A stretch of DNA of 64,000 nucleotides, from NCBI RefSeq assembly GCF_018294505.1, contig NC_057814.1, positions 38,181,293-38,245,292 of the forward strand, in the 5' to 3' direction. The notes beneath the pieces are model-generated. The model was not told the origin of the DNA, ran no database searches, and saw only the letters and a program-made list of their open reading frames with translations. The DNA comes from Triticum aestivum (lineage: Eukaryota; Streptophyta; Magnoliopsida; Poales; Poaceae). Shown here one piece after another: positions 1 through 11,128 of this stretch. Numbering within the stretch: the stretch's first letter is position 1; each line of letters begins with the position of its first letter. The position numbers were made by a program, and so were the translations under genes.

Positions 1-257
1 AAAAACAGCTTACTAAGAAACTATAGTACCGGTTCATGGCACGAACCGGTACTAAAGGTGCTCGTGGGGCCACAGCCTGACGTAGCATCATTAGTACCGG
101 TTCGTGACACGAACCGGTACAAAAGGTTGCTCACGAACCGGTACTAATGATCTCCGTCCGCCTAGCCGTTGGAACCGGCACTAATGGACACATTAGTGCC
201 GGCTCAAAATCAAACCGGCACTAATGTGCTTCACATTTGACCCTTTTTCTACTAGTG
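1..257 (-). mobile_element. CACTA (DTC) transposon, one terminus and subterminal repeats
   Basis: Read on the minus strand, the element begins at 257 with CACTAGTAGAAAAAGGG, a CACTA-type terminus. The rest of the element lies to the left of the window. The first 240 bases are subterminal repeats: several palindromic copies built on accggt and cggcactaatg, for example two near 25-60 and 95-140 where gaaccggt and accggttc face each other. The base after the terminus is the start of the left arm of the peroxidase inverted duplication, so the CACTA inserted at or near that boundary. The 3-bp target duplication cannot be checked because the other end is not present. Confidence 0.75.
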
Positions 258-385
258 CAAAAATGGATGTATCAAGAGACACCACATAGACAAAGGGGAT
301 GATGAGAAGGAACACAAGATGACATGTAAGAAAATGTGTACGGGAGTTGGAGACACCAGAATGTTAGCAAAATTTGTTTACATAT

Positions 386-393
386 GCTGAGGT
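386..393. repeat. Target-site duplication of the hAT element (left copy)
   Basis: The 8 bases gctgaggt occur here and again at 2056-2063, directly flanking the hAT element. The paralogous arm has a single copy at 15466-15473 (reverse complement acctcagc), which is the empty site. Confidence 0.93.
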
Positions 394-2055
394 CAGTGGC
401 GGAGGCACCGCCCAGCGACCCTGGGCACTTGCCCAGGCTCGCTAGTTCTTGATAGCAGCGATCGATCTAAATTAATGAACCGCTAAACTTGTTCGGTAGC
501 TTGTTTACCCGGGCAAAAAAGAATTGGGCCTTCGATTCTCCTATGTTCATGGCCCAACAGCAGTCTGCAGCCCATGCGGATACGTAGGATGTACGGATCG
601 ATCGCTCGAACTCCTTGTCTCTTTGTTTCCGCACAAGCGGCGAGCGCAGGGACTGGCGGTTGGCGCTAGAGCCCTAGATGGCTAGGCGCACGGCCGACGG
701 CCGGCGGCGAATGAACGCAAGGCGCACTAGGAAGTCTACTCGCCCGGTCGTCCCTCAACCCCCTCCTTCCTCTCATTCGGCTTCGGCTTCGGCTTCATTC
801 AGTAAGAAACTGAGAATCCTCCATCAGAATTAGGGTTTGCCGGCTAGGGATCCCTCGTCTCTGTATAATTTGTTCTTGCAGAATTAATTGGAAGGAGAGC
901 GATCGATCCATTGAACCCTATCTTAAGTTTAGGGAATTTTTCATCGGGAACGATAATGAATTCATGACTAGAGATAAATTGTCTTTGTTGGCTGCTGGAA
1001 ACTAGAAAATCGAAGTATATAAGAAGAGGGCAACTTGTATTCATGCAGTATTTATGACTTTCTAGTTGCTTACTCAGAATACAATATTTCTTTGATGCAA
1101 GTAGTTTTGTACTATGAACTTGTTACTTGTTGTAGCTCATTTATTCTTTTCTTGTTTAACTACTAAATTCAAACTTTATCATTAAATTTCAGATATGTGG
1201 AGGTCGATTGAAAATGTGAAATGTGAATCGTGTGCAACCGGAAATAGAAGTGGAGGCACAACCACCTCGTAACATTGCCAATGACTTTAATCCAAATGAG
1301 ATTGAGCATGATTCAGGAAAGAAGAAACAAAATTTTGAGTATCCTCCTAATATTCAAGACCAACTGAGAAGAGCATGTGTATTGAAGGGCCCAATGCAAC
1401 AAGATTTGGCTAAATCTCCTCGTACAGAATTTGGAAGTTTGTTGCAATGAGCTCTCAGAAGGGGCATTTGCCTCGTGATTTTCTTTAGTGCACTGTCGGT
1501 ATGTTCCTTCCGACCATCTCTATTCTTGCAAGCTTTCGATTTTGAATATATTCACATCTCACAACTTAATTTATTTAATTGTGAATATTTTTTTATTTTG
1601 TAGTGCCTTCTAGGACTTTGGCAACATGGCGAGTTTGCCTCTATGCAAGACTCATTGTATGTTTTTCTTTTGGCAAGAATGAACAAGTGAGAGATGCTTT
1701 TGACCGAGGTGGAAGAAAATGCACAATCACATCTGGTGACATATGGTATGGATAGCATTAATTTGGTTGGAAACATGGCGAGTTTGCCTCTATGCAAGGT
1801 TGGTTATGTATCTTTTGTAGTCATGTCTCAACTTTATTTGGTCTACGAAGCGGATATTGATATATTACCTCACTTTAAAAATAATTGTGTGACAATTATG
1901 GTTATGTTTTCACTTTATTATTAATGCCGATTTGTGATTCGGAAGTTTGGAGGTATATTATATGTTGTGTATCGGAATACCCGATTTTTGATTTCAAGAT
2001 TATACACTTAGTCTCAACTTGCCCAGGCTCCACAAAAGTTCTGGCTCCGCCACTG
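394..2055 (+). mobile_element. hAT transposon remnant, 1662 bp, with TIRs and 8-bp TSD
   Basis: The left end begins cagtggcggaggc and the right end finishes gctccgccactg, giving a terminal inverted repeat of about 11 bases. Both ends are flanked by the 8-bp repeat gctgaggt. An 8-bp target duplication and a CAGTGGCGGA terminus are typical of hAT elements. The inverted paralogous arm has an uninterrupted single copy of the 8-mer, so the insertion is demonstrated by the sequence itself and is younger than the duplication. The element is too short and broken to be autonomous, and only an N-terminal transposase-like fragment remains. Confidence 0.92.
1223..1450 (+). pseudogene. hAT transposase-like N-terminal fragment (TTF/ZMYM-type region)
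   Basis: A 75-codon open frame lies inside the hAT element. Its second half (about residues 40-72) contains YPPNIQDQLRRACVLKGP followed by a FGS segment. This pattern resembles the region before the TTF-type zinc finger in plant hAT transposases of the ZMYM1-like group, where a Y-x-P-N-I-x-D-x-x-R-R-A-Y-x-x-K-G-P motif recurs. The frame then stops, and no DDE or hATC dimerisation region is visible before the element ends at 2055. It is a remnant with no expected activity. The assignment rests on recalled motif similarity only. Confidence 0.6.
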
Positions 2056-2063
2056 GCTGAGGT
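2056..2063. repeat. Target-site duplication of the hAT element (right copy)
   Basis: Second copy of gctgaggt, immediately after the right terminal inverted repeat of the hAT element. Confidence 0.93.
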
Positions 2064-2361
2064 AGCTGGCCGTTCAGTCTATTTCAGTTCTTCATAGGCC
2101 GCACGACACATGCCTCCTAGTGCTACACTTCCCTGCTTGATTATTGTTGATATGGCATCAGTTAGTTGCATTGCTGGAATCCACGGAGGGTGTAACAACT
2201 TATTGACAATACACACAATAGTGACCTACTTGTCTCGTGCATCACCGCGAACGTCCTGGTGGCCCCGGCCCCACGGCGAGGGTTTTCAATGACTTCTTAA
2301 TTAGCGAGTGCTGAACCACATTCACACGCTCCATCCGATCAATGGTTTTTTTTTATTTGTG

Positions 2362-2467
2362 NNNNNNNNNNNNNNNNNNNNNNNNNNNNNNNNNNNNNNN
2401 NNNNNNNNNNNNNNNNNNNNNNNNNNNNNNNNNNNNNNNNNNNNNNNNNNNNNNNNNNNNNNNNNNN
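2362..2467. other. Assembly gap (106 N)
   Basis: Run of N in the left arm. The right arm also has a gap at the matching place (15062-15180), which suggests a low-complexity sequence that short reads could not close in either copy. Confidence 0.99.
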
Positions 2468-4403
2468 ATCAAACAAAATTTAGGACCATAATATGAAGCC
2501 ATTTTCAATTTTATGTGTGGTCAGATAGACACCTATCAGTATTTGCTACGAAACGAACCATGGGACAAACTATATCTCCCATGACAACCAGAATCAAAAC
2601 AGAACAACACCTTAAAAAGTAGTGTGCATTTACTTATAGAGACAACATACACAACTTGATCAAGTTGGAATTTTTTCTTTCTTAGTGTCGTTTCTCAGTG
2701 AAATCATTTGCATACATGTTGAGTTCCATCGCGCGCAACCAATAATGCATGCTTTGTAATTTGGGGTTTGTAGGGACTCAAATTTAATCCTTTACAAAGG
2801 ATCAATACACAGGGACCCCTCAGCCACTACCATGTTTTCGATTGAACAAGTCTTCATCAGTTATTAGTTACCAGGTCTTCCAATAATCCTGCACACCAAC
2901 TGGTTCCATTGCACATCATATGAGCTTTGTTTTATATATTAGGTATGAGTATATAAGAGAATTTTGTAGCGACAGTGCAACTGCACGAGCGTAATCATAT
3001 TCTAATATTGAATAGCATGGGTCCACATGGCAAAGAGGCAAGCGAAACCACATGACACTTGATCGGTATAACTTTTAAACTTAAATAAAATGATTTGCAT
3101 TCTTGGATCAATTCACAACAAGTGTTAGCTTAATAATTTCTGAAATTCTATACAACGTATAAAATGCACATGTGTGTATAGTGAGAGAGCCAAGAATGTT
3201 GCATAAGGGGTTAAACAATTGGAGAGAGCCAAACATATACATATAGAGCATTTTGAGCTGAAAATATAGGGTTTTTTTAGAAGAAGAAAAATAGGATTGG
3301 GGGAGCCATGGCCACAACTTGCCCGTGCCAATATTTGAGAGAGAGGGGGGAGGGGGTGAAAGACACTCAGAATATACAAATATCGACAGCTGGTGCAACA
3401 ACACAACCATGCCTAAGTAAATATAAGAGAAATAGGGAAAAAAGCCACCTAGTGGTAGCCGCTAAGCGACGCTACGAGGACGATAATTGATGCGTTGTAG
3501 CCAGAAGCGCATCCATCATGAGGCCAAGGCGATCGTGATCACGCTGCCTCAAGAGCGAGTGCGAGTGCTACAGAGGAGCAAGGAATTTGAAGGAGTCAGA
3601 CGCCTTCTTCGGAAAAAACCTTCTCAATCTCCATGTTGTTATGCGTCGTCCAAAGTGTCCATGACAACACCGCAAAGACAAGCCAGAATAACCATCGATG
3701 TTGCGAAAGATTCTTCCTTTCTCCCTTCTCTTCATTTTTTCAATAGAAAGTATAAGTAATGCGAACGTTTTGTATCACGCGGCGTCATCAAAAACTCTTC
3801 TTCTACATACAATTGTGCAAGAAACTTGGGACTGGCTGAGAGCTGGTAGACTTTGTTGTAACTTAGATGCTTTCCTTGGAGCGATGGCAAGGTGGGAGTT
3901 AGTGAGTTGTTAGATAATTAGTATATTAGCTACTATTTCCTTGGAGCGATGTCGAGGTGGGACTTAGTGAGTCGTTAGATAATTTGTATATTAGCTACTA
4001 GGTGGAGTGAGTTCTGTGAAGCTTTGTCACAACTCACAGTGGATGGGTTTCTCACCCCTTTTTCTTTAATACACGAAACACACACTCGTGTGTATTCTAG
4101 AAAAATAATTCTCGCTACCTCCTTTTTTCACCTGGGAGCTAAGAAGGTATGAGTTACTCAGGCCCACTACTTGATAAAATCAACGGCTCATATATATTTT
4201 ATAACCTTACTCTCATTTAAAAAGAGGAGGTAGGAGAAACCATGTTAAAACTGCTTGTGTGTTGAAGGTGTGGATGAGTTCGGAAAAATAATAATGTCAG
4301 TTGCTTCAAAGGGTTTCATCTTATTGTGGATGTATTGGATGAAGCAATTTCTTTTTGAAAAGGAGGATGAACCCCAGCCTCTGCATCAATCGATACATGC
4401 AAC

Positions 4404-4941
4404 NNNNNNNNNNNNNNNNNNNNNNNNNNNNNNNNNNNNNNNNNNNNNNNNNNNNNNNNNNNNNNNNNNNNNNNNNNNNNNNNNNNNNNNNNNNNNNNNN
4501 NNNNNNNNNNNNNNNNNNNNNNNNNNNNNNNNNNNNNNNNNNNNNNNNNNNNNNNNNNNNNNNNNNNNNNNNNNNNNNNNNNNNNNNNNNNNNNNNNNNN
4601 NNNNNNNNNNNNNNNNNNNNNNNNNNNNNNNNNNNNNNNNNNNNNNNNNNNNNNNNNNNNNNNNNNNNNNNNNNNNNNNNNNNNNNNNNNNNNNNNNNNN
4701 NNNNNNNNNNNNNNNNNNNNNNNNNNNNNNNNNNNNNNNNNNNNNNNNNNNNNNNNNNNNNNNNNNNNNNNNNNNNNNNNNNNNNNNNNNNNNNNNNNNN
4801 NNNNNNNNNNNNNNNNNNNNNNNNNNNNNNNNNNNNNNNNNNNNNNNNNNNNNNNNNNNNNNNNNNNNNNNNNNNNNNNNNNNNNNNNNNNNNNNNNNNN
4901 NNNNNNNNNNNNNNNNNNNNNNNNNNNNNNNNNNNNNNNNN
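4404..4941. other. Assembly gap (538 N)
   Basis: Run of N in the left arm. The right arm crosses the equivalent position (about 12680) with only a few bases between the flanking matches. The gap may therefore hide an insertion private to the left arm or be mis-sized. Confidence 0.99.
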
Positions 4942-5507
4942 ATGTTATTAAATAAAACACAACAAAGTCTTAAAGTCCAAAGAAGCTCATAATCCGAGCA
5001 AAAGTCGAAAAAATAAATCTGAAAAGTGCCACACCCGGCGATACAGAATTGAAAAGTGCCACACCCGGCGATAAAGAACAAACTACGATGCCTACACACC
5101 TAGCCTATTATTAACTCATCATCCAAATTGGCTGAAGATAGCCCGTGCTACCGTCCAGACAACGATGAAGCTGGACCCTCTAGACGACGAAATTGGACTG
5201 GTTTGCTGGCAATCAGGTGTTTCTTGATGTTCATTCATTCAGTTACATACTTCCTTTATCAGCATCATCATAGCAACCAAAGTTTTTTTAGTATTGGTTA
5301 TTTTTAACGAATTAGACTACAAATTTTCTTCATCATTTTTCTACAAGCTAGCTATCTCATAGGAATATCAATGAGGCACTCTCCTTTCTTTGAAGAAAAT
5401 TTTGGTACCCTCGAGCACACGTAGCTGAAAATGATATCAAGTTTGTTCACTTTTATTATTTCGACATGATTAACAGCTACTAGTCCACTTGTCTAGATGC
5501 TTACAAG

Positions 5508-6575
5508 CTAGCCAAGCCTTTCTGCGGCTGCATCGTCGACGATGGTCTGCACAAGGGACGGCCACTGGAGCGCGTCGGCAGCGGCGGGGCCGGGGTTGCG
5601 GGCGGAGCAGTTCCGACGGACCTCTCCCAGGTCGCTGGTGCGCACCCTCATCTGGCCCATCTTGCCCATGGACACGCCGAACTGCTCGAAGAAGTCCCGC
5701 TGGCTCCGCGCAAAGCGCTCGACAATGGGCCGGGTGATGTCGTTGGTGAAGAGGTCCTGGTCGGAGACGAAGAGCCCCTCCCGGTTCACCAGGTCGACAT
5801 AGTACTGGTTGTCGAACACGTTGGGCGTGCGCACGTCCAGCACGGTGCGGCGGTCGGTGCCCTTGGCCGGGCAGGTTCCCTTCTGCCTGGCGAGGAAGGG
5901 AGGGTTGATGGTGGGGTCGGGGCGCGGGAAGAGGCGGTCCTCGAAAGATGAGCAGTGCGCCTGCCCGACGGTGTGGCCGCCGGAGATCGTGACGAGGTCG
6001 GTGGCGTCGAGACCGAGTGGCCGGAGCAAGGCGAGGAGGGACGGCACGTTCGAGGACGGCGCCGGCAGGTCGGACAGGACGTCCTGCCGCGTGGCAAACC
6101 TGCGGCTGTCGCGGCGGCCGAGGGGCACGCGGTAGTCAGGCCCGCCGGAGACGACCACGGAGTCGCGGGCGGCGAGCGCGAGGATGTCGGCGCAGGAGAC
6201 GACGGCCCCGCGGCACTCGCGCTCCAGCCGGTCACGGATGTCATTGACGGCCTTGAAGGCGGATGGGCGGAGCGTGAGGTTGGGCGGCGCCTGCTGCTCC
6301 CCCGGCCCCGTGGCCGAGCCGTCGAGCAGCACGGAGGCGTCGCAGCCCTGCACGAAGCAGTCGTGGAAGTGGAGGCGGAGGAGGCCCGCGGCGAGGCCGA
6401 TGTCCTTGCGCACGGCGTCCTGGACGAACTCGCGCACGATGGACTCCGCCCGCGGGCAGGTCCGCCGGTAGAAGTCGAACGACAGGCCGCGTGCCACCGG
6501 AGGCTCGGCCGCAGAAGCCCCAGGCCCAAGCGAGCTCGCCACTACCACTGCTGCTAGCAGAGGAGCACGAGCCAT
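5508..6575 (-). CDS. Class III plant peroxidase, barley BP1/Prx5-like (left-arm copy)
   Basis: Secreted haem peroxidase (EC 1.11.1.7) that oxidises phenolics with H2O2. The single uninterrupted frame encodes 355 aa. A hydrophobic signal peptide of about 22-24 residues ends near ASAAEPP. The distal haem site is LLRLHFHDCF with GCDAS after it, and the proximal haem-ligand region is VTISGGHTVGQAHC. The eight cysteines of the class III family are present, with N-glycosylation sequons NLT and NCS. The C-terminal tail after the last cysteine is about 30 residues, like the vacuolar-targeting extension of barley grain peroxidase BP1, which this protein closely resembles. I chose the ATG at 6575, not the in-frame ATG at 6659, because it matches the paralogue and starts directly at the signal peptide. 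Compared with 11129-12205 it lacks four signal-peptide residues, has one extra Asp near the end and a few substitutions (E/G, V/I, Q/L, A/E, L/F). A polyadenylation-like AATAAA lies just downstream (complement 5452-5457). Confidence 0.95.
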   Translation of the reverse strand: MARAPLLAAVVVASSLGPGASAAEPPVARGLSFDFYRRTCPRAESIVREFVQDAVRKDIGLAAGLLRLHFHDCFVQGCDASVLLDGSATGPGEQQAPPNLTLRPSAFKAVNDIRDRLERECRGAVVSCADILALAARDSVVVSGGPDYRVPLGRRDSRRFATRQDVLSDLPAPSSNVPSLLALLRPLGLDATDLVTISGGHTVGQAHCSSFEDRLFPRPDPTINPPFLARQKGTCPAKGTDRRTVLDVRTPNVFDNQYYVDLVNREGLFVSDQDLFTNDITRPIVERFARSQRDFFEQFGVSMGKMGQMRVRTSDLGEVRRNCSARNPGPAAADALQWPSLVQTIVDDAAAERLG

Positions 6576-6807
6576 CTCTCCTCTCCCTCTGTGTGTGTCA
6601 CTGTCACAGCAGCTGCGTGTGCCTGGACTGCTCTGCTGTGCTACGATTTTTGTCCACACTGCTGATCAGGACATCAATTTGTAGGCAGGACAGGATTGAA
6701 GTGTAGCACACCACCTGATAACTCATCGTACAAGGATCAACAAGTAGTTCCACCTAAATAAAGTGAAACCAGGCAGCTAGATGCCAGAGTCGAGGCTCAA
6801 CCGCTTG

Positions 6808-6907
6808 NNNNNNNNNNNNNNNNNNNNNNNNNNNNNNNNNNNNNNNNNNNNNNNNNNNNNNNNNNNNNNNNNNNNNNNNNNNNNNNNNNNNNNNNNNNNN
6901 NNNNNNN
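6808..6907. other. Assembly gap of exactly 100 N (likely scaffold join of unknown size)
   Basis: A run of exactly 100 N is the usual placeholder for an unknown distance between contigs. It lies at the inner end of the left arm, so the orientation of 1-6807 relative to the rest depends on scaffolding across this join. Confidence 0.97.
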
Positions 6908-7350
6908 TTTTTTTTGTGTGTGTGTGTTAGTTCTGTTTTTTTTCCTTTTATTTAATTTTCTTTTCTAGTTCATTCTTTTAATTGTTGTTGTATAAAATAT
7001 AAATACAACTCCTAAATTAATGTTATAATTTAATCTACTGCTCCAACAAGTATGACACCTAATTAAAATAGTTTGCATTATTATTATTTTTAAAAGGGCA
7101 TTTAATTAATCGTCATAGCTGCGTTTTAATTACTTTAGAGTCTTTAAACGTTTTATAAAATTGTGGTTTCTCCACAATAACCACCTATGCATTATTTGGC
7201 AACACCCCAACATCTTAGTTTTAATATTTGAAAATCTTTACCATTTGACTTTATTTTAAGTTTTAATTTCGAATCGATTTTGAACTAACACGAAATTAAC
7301 AACAGTAACCGTGGTGACGTGGCATCATTATCTTGGGTTTACTGTAGCCT
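6908..7350. other. AT-rich spacer, nothing recognised
   Basis: Starts with a poly(T) and TG-dinucleotide run and continues as AT-rich DNA with no open frame or repeat that I can identify. Confidence 0.6.
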
Positions 7351-7354
7351 AATT

Positions 7355-8397
7355 ATCCGGGCGTCACAGCAGGCCTCGGCGAGCGGTGGCAGGGCGCGGG
7401 GCACGCGGCGGCGAGCCTCGGCAGGCGGTGGCGGCTGCGCACGGGGCTAACTCCGGGGCGGCGGCGTTTGCATGGATCCATCGCGGATCTGATCTTGTGG
7501 GCGCGGTCTCGGCCTCCCCTGCTCGGCCGGCGGGTCTCGGTGGGGGGGGGGGCTTCTCCTTGCTGAGATCTGGCAAGCAGGATCATCCAGATCCCGGCAA
7601 CGATGGCGGCGACCCGTGCACGAGAGATGGAGGTCTTCGACCAGATCTGGGTGAAAACCTACTATTGGCTATTGCCAAGGCCGGCGATGGCGACATTGTG
7701 TGCGTCGTTTCCTTCCTGAAGGCATCGCCGTGGAGAAGTTCAAGGCTACTCTCTGCTACCTCCGGGGGAAACCCTAGATCAGTAGATCGGATGACGGCGG
7801 CTCTCTTGTGTCGTTTCCCCCCTGGGGGCGTCATTCTTGGAGGTGCACACGGGCTCGAGGGACTAGAGAACGGCGACTTTGGTGGAGCGGTACTTCATCT
7901 TACACATTGATGGTGGCGGATCTCGGCGGCGTGGTGCTGTGGAGACTCGGCGTCTGATGCGCGGAGATGGACTCGTGCAGGAGGAGGAAGCTGTCTGGCG
8001 TCATGGTGGGGTTGATGGCGGATAGGCCTGGCAAGGTCGGTGCTTCAGTTTTGCTCTGAGGATGGACTGAGGGATGATGGAGGTGACGGCCCTTGCAGCG
8101 TGCGGTGCTCACTGTGAGTGTGCCAGACCGGTGTGGGACCCAATCCAGGTAGTGTCTTGGATGGGACACCCGGCTTTAGATGTTAGGCTTTGATGCAATG
8201 TCTGTTTGGTATTAGGCCCGGACATTCGGCACGCCTTCATCAAGGGGATAAGAGTAGCAACGGTGTTGCCAAGATGGTGGCTTCAGGCTTATTGATATAT
8301 CACCTTGTATGGTCTTTGTGAATAATTAATAATATGATTGCATGCATCGTCCAGATGCAGAGGCCGGGGGTATATCCTCCTTTTCTAAAAAAAATGA
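7355..8397 (+). mobile_element. Non-LTR (LINE/SINE-like) retroelement segment ending in poly(A)
   Basis: A GC-rich 5' part (about 7370-7560) is followed by sequence ending in gatgcagaggccgggg, then cctccttttctaaaaaaaa at 8397. The same 3' signature, with atgcatcg forming a small stem with the following gatgca, recurs at 12680-12737 in the right arm and antisense near 4360-4400 in the left arm. This tail is common at the 3' ends of Triticeae non-LTR elements. No RT is encoded, so this is a non-autonomous or 5'-truncated copy. The 5' boundary and target duplication could not be fixed, and open frames inside it (for example 7386-7910) have no recognisable domain. Confidence 0.55.
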
Positions 8398-8799
8398 ACT
8401 TAGACATCTATAGATGATTTCCCGATACTTCCTAGTCCCATTGGCTCATGGTTGGATAGTTTTCATGAGTTCTTTGCCTTGGGATCATGAACTATTCAGT
8501 AACTAGAGGGAATAGAATGAGAAGGAAACATCTTTTATTACCGTCTCGTTGCAATATTAATGCTACTAGGTCATCCATGCCTCTCAACAGGGGTGGGCTA
8601 ACAGATTTATCTACTTCTGCTGACTAGTGTGAGCATGCGCATGCTTGATCTCGTCCATGTGTCTCCTTACATGCACATGCATTTGTTATTCATGCAAAGA
8701 TGCCGGGTAAACAGATATTATTGCACTTCACATGAAGGCAGTTCATTCAGGACGCGGCTCCCCGACGGTGTCGTTCGCCCGCTGGGGGAAATATCTGAT

Positions 8800-9760
8800 T
8801 CACCGGTGCTTGTGGTTCTACACATGAATGCAGTTCATGCAGGACTCGGCTCCCCTGACGTGTTGTTAGCATACTGGGGAAATATCTCGTGCACCGGTGC
8901 TTGTGGTGCTACCGGTGCACCGGGCCTATGTTGTACATGTTAAAATGTTCCAGAAAATATGAAAAAATTAGCACATTCACACAACATCAATGATAGTTGT
9001 CACACAATTTCAAGTCAAAATACTAAACATTGCTCAAGACATAAAAATGACAAATTTAACACTGAAATAGTATGTATAAGTTGGGCATTAGATTGGGCTC
9101 ATTATCCCATTGATGTCAAATTTGTTATTTTTCTCTCAACATTAGGGTGTAGTATGTCAGGGGATCCGGCTCCATTCATTCATTGCCTTCCCTTTGGAGC
9201 TTGATGTACGGGTCTGCCCACTTCCGATGAGTCTCAATTGCATAAGACTTGGAGCTACTGTGCACTCCATCCGTCTGAAAATAAGTTTCGATGGTTAAGT
9301 ACAACTTTGGTGTACTAAAGTTATACTTAATTTGTGACACTTGTTTTGGGACATCCTCAGAAAATGTAAATAGTTCCATTGCTGGACTATCTTCAGATAT
9401 GTGGACCATTTTTTCTTGAGACAAGCGACGAATATGTCCGGTTGATCAAAAAACACGACTTTACTCCCTCGCCTTATTTTCTTTGGTGATCCCCTGTGAT
9501 TTGTTTTCAATATCCCAATCAACCCTATTCCTATTGAATATAAACTAACAACCAATTTTGTCTAGATGGAGGTGCCGTGGGTAGCATGTGGGTTTGTCCT
9601 TCTCAGGTTGGATTTACTCTATGGTGTGATGACCCTCGTGCGTAGTAAGCAACCGACGGACATGGCGGATTGGCGCCTTAGCAATGCCATGTCACCTATT
9701 CCAATCCTTAGAGAAGTGGCCGAGCCTCCACTCCGGCATGTAGCTACTTCACTTTGTTTA
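8800..9760 (+). repeat. Tandem duplication unit A of peroxidase-upstream sequence
   Basis: This unit matches 9766-10885 in the same order. Shared blocks are: the acatgaatgcagttcat block (8822 and 9789), the gtgctaccggtgcac block (8905 and 9869), the atgtggaccattttttcttgagacaag block (9397 and 10055), and the ggatttactctatgg block (9608 and 10783). The unit itself starts with a shorter internal repeat (8740 and 8820). No gene is seen. Confidence 0.8.
9266..9345. mobile_element. Possible Stowaway-like MITE fragment
   Basis: The segment beginning ctccatccgtctgaaaataag resembles the ctccctccgt terminus of Stowaway MITEs. It contains a short inverted pair around gtacaactttggtgtactaaagttatac. No matching right terminus is evident, so this is at most a fragment. 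Confidence 0.35.
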
Positions 9761-9765
9761 GTTAG

Positions 9766-10885
9766 AACCACCGGTCCTTGTGGTTCTACACATGAATGCA
9801 GTTCATTCAGGACACGACTCCCTGACATGTCGTTAGCCCAACAGGGGAAATATCTGGTGCACCCAAACGTGTGGTGCTACCGGTGCACATGACCTATGTG
9901 GCACATTTTAAATTGTTCCAGAAAATGTGAAAAAAATTATGCACATCACACAACAACATTGCTCAAGATACAAAAATGACAAATTTGACATCAATGTGAT
10001 ACTGGGCCAAATCTGATGCTCAATTTATATTACATAGTGGACTATTTTCAGAGATGTGGACCATTTTTTCTTGAGACAAGTGACGAATATGTTCCGTTGA
10101 TCAAAAACACTACTCTACGTACTCCCTCGTGTGTGTTTTCCTCGGTGATCCCCTGTGATTTTTCTTCAATGTCTAAATCAACCCTCTCTTGAATCTAAAC
10201 ATACACCCTGTGATTTTTTTGGGCCTCTTTGATTCATAGGATTTTGAACACGTGGGAATAGGAAAAGTAAAGCGCTGGAGTGACATGAGTGTTTGTAAAA
10301 AGAAGTTGGAGTGGATATTAGATTTCCTGTGACATGTAGTACAAAAGATTTCATAGAAAAACAATCCTATGGGATGTAATCCTATGAATCAAAGGACCAA
10401 CATAGGAAAAAAAATCTAAGGATTTCAGTCCTCCAGAAATCCTATAAAATTCATTTGAATCAAAAGAGCCTTATAAAATTCATTTGAATCAAAAGAGTCC
10501 TCCAGGAATTAGATTTCCTGTGAAAAGTAGTACAAAAGGTTCCATAGGAAAAATTCCTATGGGGTGTAATCCTATGAATCAAAGGACCAATATAAGGAAA
10601 AAATGGATTTCAATTCTCCAGAAATCCTATAAACTTCATTTGAATCAATGGAGCCCTATAACGGCACACGTAGCCTTTTCTATAACCAATTTCGTCTACA
10701 GATGGAGGTGCCATAGGTGGCGCATGGGTTTATACTCAAAACTAGCTTGTTTGTCCATGTCAGGTGTGCCAGCGCCTCTGTTGGATTTACTCTATGGCGT
10801 GATGACCGTCGTGCGTAGTAAGCAACAGACAGACATGGCGGATTGGCGTCGTAGCAATGCCAGGTCACCTATTCCAATCCTTGGA
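9766..10885 (+). repeat. Tandem duplication unit B, adjacent to the right peroxidase
   Basis: Second copy of the 8800-9760 unit, placed directly upstream of the right-arm peroxidase promoter. It is longer because it holds an additional repeat-rich insert at about 10200-10650. The end of unit B (about 10700-10885) runs into the right arm of the inverted duplication, so the tandem copying involved the 5' flank of the peroxidase gene. Confidence 0.8.
10218..10655. mobile_element. MITE-like TIR element with an internal direct repeat
   Basis: The left end gggcctctttgattcatagg is mirrored by right-side copies of gaatcaaaagagcc and gaatcaatggagccc, an imperfect terminal inverted repeat. Inside, a block containing gtaatcctatgaatcaaaggaccaa occurs twice (about 10376-10402 and 10566-10592), each copy followed by cagaaatcctataaa. 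Unit A of the flanking tandem repeat lacks this sequence. The pattern fits a non-autonomous TIR element, but I cannot assign the superfamily because the target duplication is unclear. Confidence 0.5.
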
Positions 10886-11128
10886 CAAGCGGTTGAGTCT
10901 GCAATCTGGCGTCTAGCTACCTACCTAGCCTCACTTTATTCAGTTGGAACTACTTAACGTCAGACACTTGTTGATCCTCTCGAAAAAAAAAAAGACAGTT
11001 GTTGATCCTTTTACGATGAGTAATCCAGTGGTGTGCTACACTCCAATCCTGCCTACAAATTGATGTCCTGATCAGCAAAGTGAAGTCAAAGAAACGTAGC
11101 AGCCCGGTCACACACAAGGAGAGAGGAG

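Larger units (their letters stand above)
276..6807 (+). repeat. Left arm of a large inverted duplication carrying a peroxidase gene
   Basis: This arm is the diverged reverse complement of 10886-15583. Matching landmarks include 276-393 with 15466-15583, 2064-2130 with 15400-15465, 3305-3760 with 13320-13680, 4020-4340 with 12760-13080, 5100-5507 with 12206-12560, and the peroxidase genes. Apart from the hAT insertion, 2064-5507 holds no recognised gene. It has a 62-bp tandem pair near 3872-4002, a short open frame at 3487-3759 that is also kept in the other arm but matches no family I know, and a retroelement-like poly(T) end near 4360-4403. The arms are clearly diverged, with small indels, so this is an old genomic duplication and not a duplicated read set. 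Confidence 0.9.

Noticed and set aside
3487..3759. 90-codon frame conserved in both arms (mirror at 13317-13625)
   Set aside because: No recognised domain, and conservation is explained by the inverted duplication. It does not stand out from flanking non-coding sequence.
4255..5099. Long open frames across the 4404-4941 region
   Set aside because: They are made of N and carry no sequence information. The same applies to frames over 2362-2467, 13946-14182, 15062-15180 and 16551-16952.
5542..6557. Several open frames opposite and alongside the left peroxidase
   Set aside because: These are GC-rich shadow frames of the peroxidase gene. Only the frame with haem-site motifs is real. The same holds for 11080-11907.
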